Part shown: positions 20,642-31,158 of the stretch, piece after piece | Layout of the letters: the number at the start of each line of letters is the position of its first letter | Position numbering within the stretch: position 1 is the first letter of the stretch | Source of the DNA: Roseovarius sp. | Lineage (GTDB): Bacteria; Pseudomonadota; Alphaproteobacteria; Rhodobacterales; Rhodobacteraceae | Assembly: GCA_027493545.1 (NCBI GenBank) | Contig: JAOSKR010000004.1 | Coordinates: forward strand, 1-64,000 | Length of the DNA: 64,000 bases | Direction of reading: 5' to 3' | The notes under the pieces: generated by a model | What the model was told of the DNA's origin: nothing | Seen by the model: the letters and a program-made list of their open reading frames with translations, nothing else | Database searches by the model: none | Made by a program: the position numbers and the translations under genes

Positions 20642-20751
20642 TCGCGTCTGATCATTTCCAATACCCGTCCCGGCCCTGGGCCGGAACCTCCTTTCGCGAT
20701 GGCGAGGCCCCGGGTCACGCCCGGGGCGGGCGGACAACCGATCAGACGCGA
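20642..20751. repeat. Palindromic intergenic repeat, copy 1
   Basis: A 110-bp element bounded by a perfect 12-bp inverted repeat, TCGCGTCTGATC (20642-20653) and its complement (20740-20751). Inside are two further GC-rich inverted repeats: CCGGCCCTGGGCCGG, and GCCCCGGG-TCACG-CCCGGGGC. Near-identical copies lie at 34364 and 36269. The structure is that of a non-coding MITE-like or REP-like element; no transposase of matching ends is in the window. Confidence 0.8.
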
Positions 20752-20968
20752 TGCGCCCTGGCCGGACTTGTCGGCGATACTCGTGTGAGCGGGTCCATGT
20801 CAGCGCGGCCGGGCACGGTCACCGAAACCGGGGCCGCCGGAGACGCCGGCAGGATGAACGGCACCCCAGGACAGGTCAAACAAGCGCCTTTACGACAACG
20901 AAAGGCCGCGGCGCGCCTCCGGATGCCCGTCAACGGTTCCGGTGCGCCTTGGCGGTGGCGTCACGCCT

Positions 20969-21982
20969 TCAGTCGTCGAGGCCCTGAGACATCAGCGCGC
21001 GGTGAATCTCGCGGCGCACCAGCTTGCGCACGTTGCGGGTGATCCGCTCGCCCAGCGCGCCCTGAAGCTCCTGCCGGACGATTTCCCCGATCAGGTCACG
21101 CAGCGCGTCTTCGTCGATCAGCGCCTCTTCGGAATACCAGCCGCCCGCCCCGGTACGACCCTCGGTGGCCCCTGCCCCGCTGCCTCCGGCATCGTCACCG
21201 TTCGGCCCGGACGTGTCCGCCTCCAGTTCCTCCCAAGGCAGGGGCGAGACCGGATCGGCGGCATTGTCGCCGTCGTCCGGTGTCCCGTCCGGCTCCCACT
21301 CGCCGGGCTGTCCGGCAAGCACGCTCTCGAACTCGGCGATGCGCGCCCCGATCTCTTCGAGACCGACCGCCGGATCCGGGGCCTCCGCGGCATTCCCCGC
21401 GGCTTGGGTAATTTCCGCGCCTTCGCCATCCGTTTCATCGAGGCCGTCCACCACCATCGGTGCGTCACCCGGCTCGGGCTCGGCCGTGTCTGACGGCATT
21501 CCGGCTGCCTCGTCCATGGCCGCATCGGGGATATCGGACTTTGACGTCGTGTGGCGCATGAACCGGGCAACAACTTCGTCGTCCCCGTCCCCACCGTCTG
21601 TGCCGGCCTGAACCGTATCGGGCGGGTCCTCGCCGGCCAATCCGGCGGACCCGCCGGGGCCGGAGCTGTCCGCCGGCTCGCCGCCCTCGACGATCTCGGC
21701 ATCCTCGATCCCGTCGAAATCATGGGCGCGCACGGCCTCAGCCGTCTCGGGCAACTCGATTTCCACGCCGTCCGGTGCATCGGACGGAACCGCATCCGGC
21801 GCTTCGTCGATCCGGTCATCGTCGATCCGATGGGCCGGGGTCAGAACCAGTCTGGCATCGGGCCGTTCATGATCGTCCCGCCGAGCACGGCCGGTTCGCT
21901 CGCCGCGCTCCTCGGCCGAGACGAGCCGGCGGATGGAGGACAGGACATCCTCGATCTCCGCGTTCGCAATGGGGTCTGACAT
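20969..21982 (-). CDS. PopZ-like polar organiser candidate (acidic, disordered middle)
   Basis: A 337-residue protein with the three-part layout of PopZ. It has a short N-terminal helix (MSDPIANAEIEDVLSSIRRL), a long Asp/Glu/Pro/Gly-rich spacer with no predicted fold (about 30-270), and a C-terminal helical block (EEALIDEDALRDLIGEIVRQ, then ERITRNVRKLVRREIHRAL). PopZ multimerises through its C-terminal helices and binds ParB and cell-cycle proteins through the N-terminal helix. The order pcm, tolC, this gene on one strand matches my recollection of the Caulobacter popZ locus (next to the TolC-like rsaFa). Sequence similarity is confined to the ends, so the call rests on layout and synteny. 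Confidence 0.6.
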   Translation of the reverse strand: MSDPIANAEIEDVLSSIRRLVSAEERGERTGRARRDDHERPDARLVLTPAHRIDDDRIDEAPDAVPSDAPDGVEIELPETAEAVRAHDFDGIEDAEIVEGGEPADSSGPGGSAGLAGEDPPDTVQAGTDGGDGDDEVVARFMRHTTSKSDIPDAAMDEAAGMPSDTAEPEPGDAPMVVDGLDETDGEGAEITQAAGNAAEAPDPAVGLEEIGARIAEFESVLAGQPGEWEPDGTPDDGDNAADPVSPLPWEELEADTSGPNGDDAGGSGAGATEGRTGAGGWYSEEALIDEDALRDLIGEIVRQELQGALGERITRNVRKLVRREIHRALMSQGLDD

Positions 21983-22054
21983 GCTGAATTACCACTCTTG
22001 CCTGCGGGTAGTCTACCGCCCGGGCCGATTTCGCACAACTGGTTCGGGAAAATT

Positions 22055-23476
22055 CTACTGTTTGCCCAGCGCGCGCAACACACGGTCAAGCTTTTGCCCC
22101 TGCGGGCTGATCGGCACCGGCGCATCCTTGACGAGGTTGTAATAGGCCGCCGGATCATAGATTTGCACGTCGAGCCGCAAATCCCGGGCGGTCAGTTCCC
22201 CGATCGTCTCGAGCACGGTATAGGCCGCGATATAGAGCGACGTCTCGGCGTCGATCAGCCCCGACTGGGCATCGAGAAGATTCTGTTCTGCGTCGAGCAC
22301 GTCAAGCGTGGTGCGGGCACCGAGCTTGGCCTCTTCGCGCAGTCCCTCAAACGCCACGCGCGCGGCACGCACCTCCTCGATCCGTGCCTCCCGGCTGGAC
22401 TGAGCGGCCAGAAGATCGGCATAGGCGTTGCCCACGTCCTGTTCGACCCGCAGCCGGGCCAGATGCAGCCCGGCGCGCTGCTGGTCACGCTGCGCCATCG
22501 CCTTGCGCACCACCGAGCTGAGCCGCCCGCCCTGGTAGATCGGGCCTCCGACGGAAATCCCGACGCTGCCCAGACGTTCATAGTCGCCGCCGCGCACCTC
22601 TTCGCTGGCCGACAGCGAGGTGCTGAAACTGACCTTGGGCTTCATGTCGGCCTCGGCCGCGCGCACACTCAGATCGGTTGCCGCCACCAGGTGCTGCGCG
22701 CCGAGGATGTCGGGATGCTTGCGCACCGCCAGCCCCTTGGCTGCCGCGACATCGCCCGACAGCCGCGGCAGCTGCGCGGGCGGGCTGAGCGCGCCGGGGT
22801 CACGGCCCACGGCGTTGCGGAATTCCTCGACCGCCTGGCGCCGGTCGCCCTGCGCCGCCGCCAGCCCGGCGCGTGCCGACGCCATCTGGGCCTCGGCGAG
22901 CGCGACGTCGGTGCGGGTGACTTCGCCGACCTCGAAGCGGTCGCGGGTGGCGCGCAATTCCTCCTGCAGGAGCCGCAGGTTGCTTTGCCTCACCGAGACC
23001 AGTTCGGCCGTGCGGCGCACGTTCAGATAGGCGGCGACGGCGCGCAAGAGCACCTGCTGTTCGATGTCGCGCAGGCTTTCGCGGGTGGCCGGGACAGATT
23101 CGCGGGCCGCCTGGGCGCTCAGCCGCGTGGTGCCGAAATCGTAAAGCAGCAGGTCGAGGGAAATTCCGATCGTGGCATAGTTCGTCCTGATGCCGGTGGA
23201 CACGCCGGGGATGGTGCTGCGCCTTTCGGTCCGGCCGAACCTGCGCGACATGTCCGCCGTCCAGTTGATGATCGGCCGCAGACCGGCGACCACCTGCGCC
23301 ACATCCTCGTCGGCGGCGCGCAAAAGCGCGCGGTTCTGCGCCAGAAGGCCGCTGTTATTGTAGGCACTGACCAGCGTGTCGGCGAGCGTCTCGGCCGCCG
23401 CCGTGAGCGGTTGCACCGTGGCCAGAACGAGAGCGGTGGCGGCACCCAGCAGGCGGGACTTGAAACGGGCTGACAT
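22055..23476 (-). CDS. tolC: TolC-family outer-membrane channel
   Basis: Trimeric outer-membrane exit duct for type I secretion and efflux pumps. 473 residues in one frame. A signal peptide of about 28 residues ends near LTAAAETL. Two repeated TolC halves follow: NNSGLLAQNRALLRAADEDV with the strand pair YATIGISLDLLLYDFGTTRL in the first, and SVGISVGGPIYQGGRLSSVV in the second. Both have the long coiled-coil helices (EDVAQV..., QAARESVPATRESLRDIEQQ). The start ATG 23476 has AGGAGAG upstream. It lies 31 bp after pcm and 72 bp before the popZ-like gene, all on the minus strand. Its pump partner is not in the window. Confidence 0.93.
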   Translation of the reverse strand: MSARFKSRLLGAATALVLATVQPLTAAAETLADTLVSAYNNSGLLAQNRALLRAADEDVAQVVAGLRPIINWTADMSRRFGRTERRSTIPGVSTGIRTNYATIGISLDLLLYDFGTTRLSAQAARESVPATRESLRDIEQQVLLRAVAAYLNVRRTAELVSVRQSNLRLLQEELRATRDRFEVGEVTRTDVALAEAQMASARAGLAAAQGDRRQAVEEFRNAVGRDPGALSPPAQLPRLSGDVAAAKGLAVRKHPDILGAQHLVAATDLSVRAAEADMKPKVSFSTSLSASEEVRGGDYERLGSVGISVGGPIYQGGRLSSVVRKAMAQRDQQRAGLHLARLRVEQDVGNAYADLLAAQSSREARIEEVRAARVAFEGLREEAKLGARTTLDVLDAEQNLLDAQSGLIDAETSLYIAAYTVLETIGELTARDLRLDVQIYDPAAYYNLVKDAPVPISPQGQKLDRVLRALGKQ

Positions 23477-23507
23477 CGGGGCACTCTCCTGCCTGTGGCG
23501 GACGGGT

Positions 23508-24161
23508 CTAGAAGGTAAAGGCGGCTTGTCGCTCGAATCCCGGCAACACCGGCGCCCCGGCGTTGAACGCGAAACGCCAGTTCATCTGTCCGCCGATCTT
23601 GTAGCCGATACGCACCGAGCCGAGCGTGCCCTCCATAAACAGCACGGCCATGCGGCCGCCATCCTTGAGCTGGTCGGTCAGTGCCTCCGGCAGGGTTTCC
23701 ACCGCGCCCTCGATCACGATCACGTCGAAGGGGCCGTGCGCGGCCGCGCCCTGCGCCAGCGGACCCTGGTGCACGGCGACATTGTCGGCCCCCAGTTCGG
23801 GCAGCAGGGATTGCGCCTCCTGGGCGAAATCCGGGTCTTCCTCGACCGCCACCACGGCCTCGGCCATGTGCGCGATCACCGCCGCCGAATAGCCCAGCGC
23901 GCTGCCGATATCGAGCGCCAGCTCGTCGGGCTGGATGTCGAGCGCATCGAGCATCTTGGACAGGGTGCGGGCATCGAGGACGACGCGCCCGCCGCCCAGA
24001 TCGACGTTTTCGCCGATATAGGCCGCCTCGCGCAGGTGGTCGGGCACGAACGCCTCGCGCGGAACCGAGAGCATGGCGTTGATGATCGGAAACTTGGTGA
24101 CGTCGGAGGGCCTGACCTGGGTGTCCACCATCATCGTGCGGCGCTGCGCGAAATCTGTCAT
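23508..24161 (-). CDS. pcm: Protein-L-isoaspartate O-methyltransferase family
   Basis: SAM-dependent methyltransferase of the PCMT family, 217 residues, which repairs isoaspartyl residues in aged proteins or acts as a related methylase. [17 protein letters not shown] and [20 protein letters not shown] mark the PCMT N-terminus. The SAM-binding loop is [20 protein letters not shown], where the family's more usual GSGSGY is replaced by GSALGY. It heads the pcm-tolC-popZ-like set on the minus strand. Rhodobacteral proteins of this type are often more diverged than the E. coli enzyme, so the exact substrate is inferred. Confidence 0.85.
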   Translation of the reverse strand: MTDFAQRRTMMVDTQVRPSDVTKFPIINAMLSVPREAFVPDHLREAAYIGENVDLGGGRVVLDARTLSKMLDALDIQPDELALDIGSALGYSAAVIAHMAEAVVAVEEDPDFAQEAQSLLPELGADNVAVHQGPLAQGAAAHGPFDVIVIEGAVETLPEALTDQLKDGGRMAVLFMEGTLGSVRIGYKIGGQMNWRFAFNAGAPVLPGFERQAAFTF

Positions 24162-24309
24162 GACGCTGAAATCTCACATCCGGTTGGTTCCCTGACGTTC
24201 TGCCACATATCCCGGTGCCCGACAACGCCATTCGGGGCGCGACAACTCGTCCAACGGGCCTTGCGAAGCCGCCGGCGATCGGATAATCGAAGACAACCAC
24301 ATCCTGGGC

Positions 24310-24383
24310 GGCGAGTTGGCGGAGTGGTGACGCAGCGGATTGCAAATCCGTGCACACCGGTTCGATTCCGGTACTCGCCTCCA
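24310..24383 (+). tRNA. tRNA-Cys (GCA)
   Basis: A complete cloverleaf of 74 nt including an encoded CCA (24381-24383). The acceptor arm GGCGAGT (24310-24316) pairs perfectly with ACTCGCC (24373-24379), with discriminator T. The anticodon arm is CGGATT-GCA-AATCCG, giving anticodon GCA for Cys. The T arm reads CCGGTTCGATTCCGG. No integrase gene or repeated attachment site is visible beside it. Confidence 0.97.
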
Positions 24384-24655
24384 ATATTTTCAATGGGTTG
24401 CGGTTTCACGCTTTTTTCTGCCACACACCCCTGCCGCACATTCACCGCGCGCCCCTTGTTCATGCTGTGGCATGATGCGCGCCCTGGCCTGGCATCAGGT
24501 ATCGCGGAATCCCGCCGCCGGTGGCGTATCTCGCGGCCCCGGGGTCGTGACGCACCGAATCCGCCCGGTTCATGCCTCTGGCGGCCGGCGGCCGATACCA
24601 TTCCGGTGCAACTCGCACCCGGCGGCTCTCGCATCGCGCCCCGGCGCGCGGGCAC

Positions 24656-25885
<1,230 letters not shown>

Positions 25886-26034
25886 GGTGCGTGGCCCCTC
25901 TCTGGCTTGCCGCATACCCATATGGAACGCGCCACGGGTTTTCCAGCAGTTTCCTGCCGGCCGGCCCGGCCCCCGTCACTCTCCCGCGTTCACCGCCCGC
26001 AATCGCCGGCGCGGGCACGAGTTCCGGGGCTGGC

Positions 26035-26847
26035 TCAGGCGGGCGCGGCGCCCGGTGAAGGCCGGGACGTGCCGGCGGCTGGCGTCTCATCGCCAAGGCG
26101 CAGCGCGGTGCCAGCGGCCTTGAGCGCCGCGGCGAGATCGGCGGGCGGCGGGGCTTCCGCGATCAGCTCGTCGATGTCCGCGAGCCCGCAGACGCGCACC
26201 AAGCCGGGACGGCCGAACTTGGAGTTGTCGGTCACGACCACCCGGCGGCGACCGCAGGCGAGGACCGCGCGGCCGAACTCGGCCTCCTCGAAGGCGTGGT
26301 CCAGAACGCCACTTTCGCAATTAACGGCACCGGCCGAGATGATGGCGTGATCGACCCGAAAGCGGCGGACGAACTCGATCGCCGCATGGCCCAGCGCGGC
26401 GCCGTCGTCGCTGCGCAGCTCACCCCCGGCCATGTAGACCTTGTTACCGTTGAGCGTGGCCAATGTGCGGGCGATGTCCGACGAGTTGGTCACCACCGTC
26501 AGCCGCCGGTGGCCGCGCAGGGCCCGTGCCAGCAGCGCCGTGGTGGTGCCGCTGTCGAGCATCACCGACGCGCCGTCGCGGATGGTGGCGGCGGCGGTGT
26601 GGGCGATCGCCTCCTTGGCGGCGCGGTTCTCGCGCAGACGGCGCTCGAAGGGGGCCTCGCCCGCCACCGAGGGCAAACCGACGCTGCCGTGCATGCGCAG
26701 GACCTCGCCGCGCCGGGCCATCGCGCGCACGTCGCGCCGCAGGGTTTCGGCCGAGACCTGCAACCGGCGGGCCAGTTCGGCCACGCCGATGACCCCCTCG
26801 CGCGAGAGCAGCTGCAGGATTTTGCCATGGCGTGGGGAATGCTGCAT
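26035..26847 (-). CDS. DeoR-family transcriptional repressor
   Basis: Sugar-phosphate-type regulator of about 270 residues. The N-terminal winged HTH is RHGKILQLLSREGVIGVAEL then LQVSAETLRRDVRAMARRGE, the DeoR signature. The C-terminal effector domain has MLDSGTTTALLARAL, TVVTNSSDIARTL, MAGGELRSDDGAALG and VVVTDNSKFGR. ATG 26847 is preferred over an upstream ATG at 26904 because the family normally starts just before the HTH. It diverges from the FAD/GcvT dehydrogenase gene and probably regulates it. Family members usually sense phosphorylated sugars or glycerol phosphate; the ligand here is unknown. Confidence 0.9.
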   Translation of the reverse strand: MQHSPRHGKILQLLSREGVIGVAELARRLQVSAETLRRDVRAMARRGEVLRMHGSVGLPSVAGEAPFERRLRENRAAKEAIAHTAAATIRDGASVMLDSGTTTALLARALRGHRRLTVVTNSSDIARTLATLNGNKVYMAGGELRSDDGAALGHAAIEFVRRFRVDHAIISAGAVNCESGVLDHAFEEAEFGRAVLACGRRRVVVTDNSKFGRPGLVRVCGLADIDELIAEAPPPADLAAALKAAGTALRLGDETPAAGTSRPSPGAAPA

Positions 26848-26920
26848 GGGGTTCGGGCAGATGTGACCGCCAACCTTGTTTTGTGACCGTTTGAGCCCGA
26901 TCATGGGTTATCGACGGTTA

Positions 26921-26967
26921 GAAATCCACAAATTTCGATTGACAGCGCCCCTCGAGGCTTTCAATCT
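26921..26967 (+). promoter_or_regulatory. Candidate operator and -35 of the dehydrogenase gene
   Basis: An inverted repeat GAAAT-N6-ATTTC (26921-26936) directly abuts a perfect -35 hexamer TTGACA (26939-26944). A weak -10-like CAATCT lies 17 bp on (26962-26967). This is in the spacer between the divergent DeoR and dehydrogenase genes. The location suits a repressor site, but the -10 is poor. Confidence 0.4.
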
Positions 26968-27043
26968 CGCCTTACCGCCGCCCGCAACGGACGCGCCTTT
27001 TGGCGGCGCGGGATCGCTTTCTGGCCACAGGCGGAGGCTTCGC

Positions 27044-29498
27044 ATGACCCCCACCCTGCCCTCGCACGCACGGATCGTCGTCATCGGCGGCGGCATCATC
27101 GGCTGTTCGACCGCTTACCACCTGGCACGCGATCACAAGGCCGAGGTGGTGCTGCTGGAACAGGGCCGGCTCACCTCGGGGTCGACCTGGCACGCAGCGG
27201 GGCTGGTGGGGCAGTTGCGCAACTCGGCCTCGATCACCCGGTTGCTCAAATACTCGGTCGACCTCTACATGCGGCTGAAGGACGAGACCGGGCTTGAAAC
27301 CGGCTGGAAGATGACCGGCTGCCTGCGGCTGGCCACCAACGCCGACCGCTGGACCGAATACCGCCGCCTTGCCACCACCGCCCGCAGCTTCGGCATGGAG
27401 ATGCACCTCGTCTCGCCCGCGGAGGTCAAGCGCATGTGGCCGCTGATGGATGTCGGCGACCTTGTCGGCGCCTCATGGCTGCCCACCGACGGGCAGGCCA
27501 GCCCCTCGGACATCACCCAGTCGCTGGCCAGGGCGCGCGGATGCACGGGGCGCAGCTGATCGAGGGCGTGCGGGTCACCGGCTTCGAGATGAAGGAGGGG
27601 CGCATCGCGGCGGTCGAGACATCGGCCGGGCGCATCGGTTGCGAGACGGTGGTGAACTGCGGCGGGCAATGGGCGCGCCAGATCGGCGCGCAGGCGGGCG
27701 TCTCGGTGCCGCTGCAGCCGGTCAAGCACCAGTACATCGTCACCGAGCCGGTGCCGGGGCTGGCCGCCGACGCGCCCACCCTGCGCGACCCCGACCGGCG
27801 CACCTACTTCAAGGAGGAGGTGGGCGGGCTGGTGATGGGCGGCTACGAGCCCGATCCGCAGCCGTGGCACACCGGCCTGCCAGGCGGCGACGTCCCCGAC
27901 GAGTGGGAATTCCGCCTCTTCGACGACGATTTCGACCATTTCGAGCAGCATCTCGAACAGGCCATCGCCCGGGTGCCGGCGCTGACGCAGGTCGGGGTCA
28001 GGCAGATGATTCACGGCCCCGAAAGTTTCACGCCCGACGGCAACTTCATCCTCGGAAAGGCGCCGGAATGCGTCAACATGTTCGTGGGCGCGGGCTTCAA
28101 CGCCTTCGGGATCGCCTCGGGCGGCGGCGCGGGCTGGGCACTCGCGGAATGGGTGGCGCGCGGCGAGGCGCCACTCGATCTCTGGGCAGTCGATATCCGC
28201 CGGTTCGCGGGCGTCCACCGCAACCGCCCCCGGGTCGAGGCGCGCACGCTCGAGGCCTGCGCCAAACACTACACCATCGCCTGGCCGCATGATGAACCGG
28301 TCTCGGGCCGCCCCTGTCTGACCTCGCCGCTTTACGATCGCCTCAAGGCGCGGCGCGCGGTCTTCGGTTCCAAGCTGGGCTGGGAGCGGCCCAACTGGTT
28401 CGCCCCCGAGGGGCGGAGGCGCGCGACGTCCCTGCCATGGGCCGGCAAAACTGGTTCGGCCCGGTGGGCGAGGAGCACCGGGCGGTGCGCGAGGCGGTGG
28501 GCCTGTTCGATCAGTCCTCATTCGCCAAATTCGAGCTGCGCGGGGCGGGCGCGGCGGCGGCGCTGGAGCGCATCTGCGCCAACCGGGTGGCGCGGGAACC
28601 GGGGCGGCTGACCTATACCCAGCTGCTCAACTCGCGCGGCGGCATCGAGGCGGATCTGACCGTGGCACGGCTGGCCGAGGACCGGTTCTATATCGTCACC
28701 GGAACCGGCTCGCGCACCCACGACCTTGCCTGGATCGCCGAGCATCTGCCGCGCGATGGCGTCACGCTGGAGGACGTCACCGAAGCCTGGGGCACCCTGT
28801 CGCTGATGGGGCCGTGGGCGCGCGAGGTGCTGGCGGCGGTCACGGCGGCAGACGTCTCGGGCGCGGCCTTTGCCTTTGGTCATGCGCGCGAAATCGAGAT
28901 TGCGGGACAGACCGCGCGGGCCTTGCGGGTCAGCTATGTCGGCGAACTGGGCTGGGAGCTGCATCTGCCGCCGGACGGCATTGGCGCGGTCTTTGACGCG
29001 GTGATGGCGGCGGGCGCGGCCCGGGGCATCCGCCCGGCAGGCTATCGCGCCATCGAATCGCTGCGGCTGGAAAAGGGCTACCGCGCCTGGGGGTCCGACA
29101 TCACGCCGAGCGATTCGCCCTTCGAGGCGGGGCTGGGCTGGGCGGTGAAGCTCGGGACCGGCACCGACTTCATCGGCCGCACCGCCTGCGAAGAACTGGC
29201 CGCAGCGCCCCGAACAAGGCAACTGGCATGTTTCACCACCGAGGATCCGGCCGTGGTGCTGCTCGGCCGCGAGACCATCCTGCGCGACGGCGAGCCGGTG
29301 GGTTATCTGACCAGCGGCGGCTTTGGCTATACCGTCGGCCGGCCCATCGGCCTTGGCTATGTGCGCAACGCCACGGGCGTGGACGCCGATTTCCTCGCGT
29401 CGGGCCGCTACGAGCTGATGGTCGGCAATGAGACGGTCGCGGCCCGCCTGCATGGGGCACCGCTCTACGACCCTGACGGCGCACGGCTGAGGGGCTGA
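27044..29498 (+). CDS. FAD/GcvT two-domain dehydrogenase, dimethylglycine/sarcosine dehydrogenase type (two frameshifts)
   Basis: A demethylating dehydrogenase of about 818 residues. The N-terminal FAD (DAO-like) domain has the Rossmann motif RIVVIGGGIIGCSTAYHLAR and the GSTWHAAGLVGQLRN region whose His carries covalent flavin in this family. The C-terminal GcvT-like folate domain includes FGSKLGWERPNWF, FDQSSFAKFEL, GYRAIESLRLEKGYRAWGSD and a typical tail. Breaks near 27537 and 28420 are single-base. Dimethylglycine or sarcosine is the usual substrate, feeding one-carbon units to folate, but related enzymes use other methylamines. It is divergent from a DeoR regulator. Confidence 0.87.
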
Positions 29499-30090
29499 CA
29501 ACCCGGTTCGGGTTTGGCTGCTCGAATTCAATCCGCCGCGAGGGATTCCGCCCCCCCGACCGCCATGGCCAGGCGGCCAAACCGTGCGATGCAACGCCTT
29601 GCGCCTCGTCCTTGAGGAACCGTTTCGGATAGCCACGGCGCTGTGGATGGGCTTTTTCAGGCTGACCCACGGCATCTTTCGCACCCTTGCGCCCGGCCGT
29701 GGCGACCCGGAATCCACCGCCTTGCACCTTGCAGGTCGTCTGTTGTCCTTCCGGACGCTTGGTTTGGCGCTCACCTTGCGGACACCGGAACATTTCAAGT
29801 GTCTCATGCTCTCATGATATACAACAATTGCATTATCGCCTCATCTGTCCCGGCAAACCCATCCATGCGATCCATTGGAGTTATCATGTTTCATCGTCCG
29901 GCCCTGCGTGCAGCTGTCTCTTGTGCCGATGACGGCATTGCGCGGCCCCGGTTGCCTCGTTTCTCTTTCCCGAATGCCGGCTGCGACAGCAGGAAACAAG
30001 TCGAAGTCGACTTCACCCGTCGACGATATCCGACGAGACACTGAACAAAGTCGGATCCCGCATCTTCGATACGACAAGGACAGACGCAGA
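29499..30090. other. 592-bp intergenic region, no gene recognised
   Basis: No frame here shows recognisable family sequence on either strand, although several are open. The stretch around 29800-29900 (ATGATATACAACAATTGCA and neighbours) is clearly richer in A+T than the flanks, as promoter or foreign DNA would be. It precedes the BKACE gene and may hold its promoter or a decayed gene. Confidence 0.4.
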
Positions 30091-30864
30091 ATGAACTTGC
30101 CTTTCGTCATGGTAGCGCCGACCGGAGCACGGCTCGGCCGCGCCGATCACCCCGCGCTGCCGGTGTCGCTCGACCAGATCACGGAATGCGCAAGCGCATG
30201 TCATGCGGCGGGGGCGAATGGTCTGCACCTGCATGTTCGGGACGATGCCGGCCGGCATTCTCTGGATGCGGGCCGGTACCTTGAAGCGCTGAGCGAGCTG
30301 ACGCGTGTCGTCCCCGGGTTGCGCATCCAGATCACCACCGAAGCGGCCGGGATTTTCAGCGTTGCCGATCAGTTGACGTGCCTGCGCGGAGTTCGCCCGG
30401 ACTGGGTCAGCATCTCGGTCAGGGAAATTGCGCGTTCGCCGGAACTTGCCCCGGTGATCTACCGGTTTTGCGCGGAAAACGGGATCGAGGTGCAACACAT
30501 ACTCCACGACACCGGCGATATCGCGTTGCTGCTCGACTGGCGGGCCAGCGGCACGGTGCCGAGGGACCAGAACAGCCTGCTGTTCGTTCTCGGAAGATAC
30601 TCCGCCGGGCAGGTTTCGACGCCTGCCGATCTCGCACCGTTTCTGAAGGCCGGGCCCGGGGATGCCCGATGGATGCTCTGCGCTTTCGGCCCGCAGGAGC
30701 ATGAATGCCTGCTCGCTGCGGCGCAACATGGGGGCGATGTCCGGGTCGGGTTTGAAAACAGCCGAACGGCGGTCGACGGCAGAATTTGGACCGACAACGC
30801 CGCTTCGGTCCGTGCCCCGGTCCGGCGTCTGTCGGACCCTTCGGGCCGGCCCCGGCCAGAATAG
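30091..30864 (+). CDS. BKACE-family beta-keto acid cleavage enzyme (DUF849)
   Basis: Zn-dependent enzyme that cleaves a beta-keto acid with acetyl-CoA, 257 residues, slightly short for the family. The metal-binding pair His46 and His48 is visible in ANGLHLHVRDD. A likely catalytic/ligand Glu222 is in VGFENSR. GVRPDWVSISVREI matches the family core. The founding member cleaves 3-keto-5-aminohexanoate in lysine fermentation; others act on carnitine-derived or other keto acids. ATG 30091 has AAGGA 9-10 bases upstream. The TRAP importer genes just downstream probably bring in its substrate or precursor. Confidence 0.85.
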   Translation: MNLPFVMVAPTGARLGRADHPALPVSLDQITECASACHAAGANGLHLHVRDDAGRHSLDAGRYLEALSELTRVVPGLRIQITTEAAGIFSVADQLTCLRGVRPDWVSISVREIARSPELAPVIYRFCAENGIEVQHILHDTGDIALLLDWRASGTVPRDQNSLLFVLGRYSAGQVSTPADLAPFLKAGPGDARWMLCAFGPQEHECLLAAAQHGGDVRVGFENSRTAVDGRIWTDNAASVRAPVRRLSDPSGRPRPE

Positions 30865-31073
30865 GGAAACCGCCCTTCGATCCGGGCGAAAGCGGCGGCG
30901 CGGGCGCGTCTGAACACGACCGACAGGCAGATAATTCCGGGCCATGCGCGCAAGGTGGCATTCGGGATCGGGCCCGATCATTCCGGCGGGGCAAGAGCGG
31001 CCGCGTCACGGACCGCAAGCCCTCATTGCCCTGACGGATCAATTCAAAGCGCGCTGCGGCAGACAGCGAATTG

Positions 31074-31102
31074 TTGCGGAATCAAGCGAATTCCGCTACT
31101 AG
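31074..31102 (+). promoter_or_regulatory. Promoter with palindrome filling the spacer, before TRAP genes
   Basis: TTGCGG (31074-31079) and TACTAG (31097-31102) are 17 bp apart and match a sigma-70 promoter. The inverted repeat GCGGAAT-N7-ATTCCGC (31076-31096) overlaps the -35 and ends at the last spacer base before the -10. A repressor bound there would block the promoter; GGAA...TTCC half-sites are typical of IclR-type operators. The dctQ-type start is 57 bp downstream. The regulator is not encoded nearby. Confidence 0.55.
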
Positions 31103-31158
31103 GTTCCGGATGCCGTCACCGCGCGATGACGGCATGAAATATGGGGGGAGGGCATCCC

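Noticed and set aside
20700-20788. Short protein-like frame MARPRVTPGAGGQPI inside the repeat
   Set aside because: The same peptide appears in copies 1 and 2 because the DNA repeats. It has no ribosome site, and conservation follows the palindromes, not codons.
21998-23473. Long plus-strand frame (about 490 codons) opposite tolC
   Set aside because: It is the antisense shadow of a clear TolC gene, is His/Arg/Gly-rich, and matches no family. Similar long antisense frames opposite the binding protein at 12.4-13.7 kb, the ThDP enzyme and the FAD/GcvT gene were discarded for the same reason.
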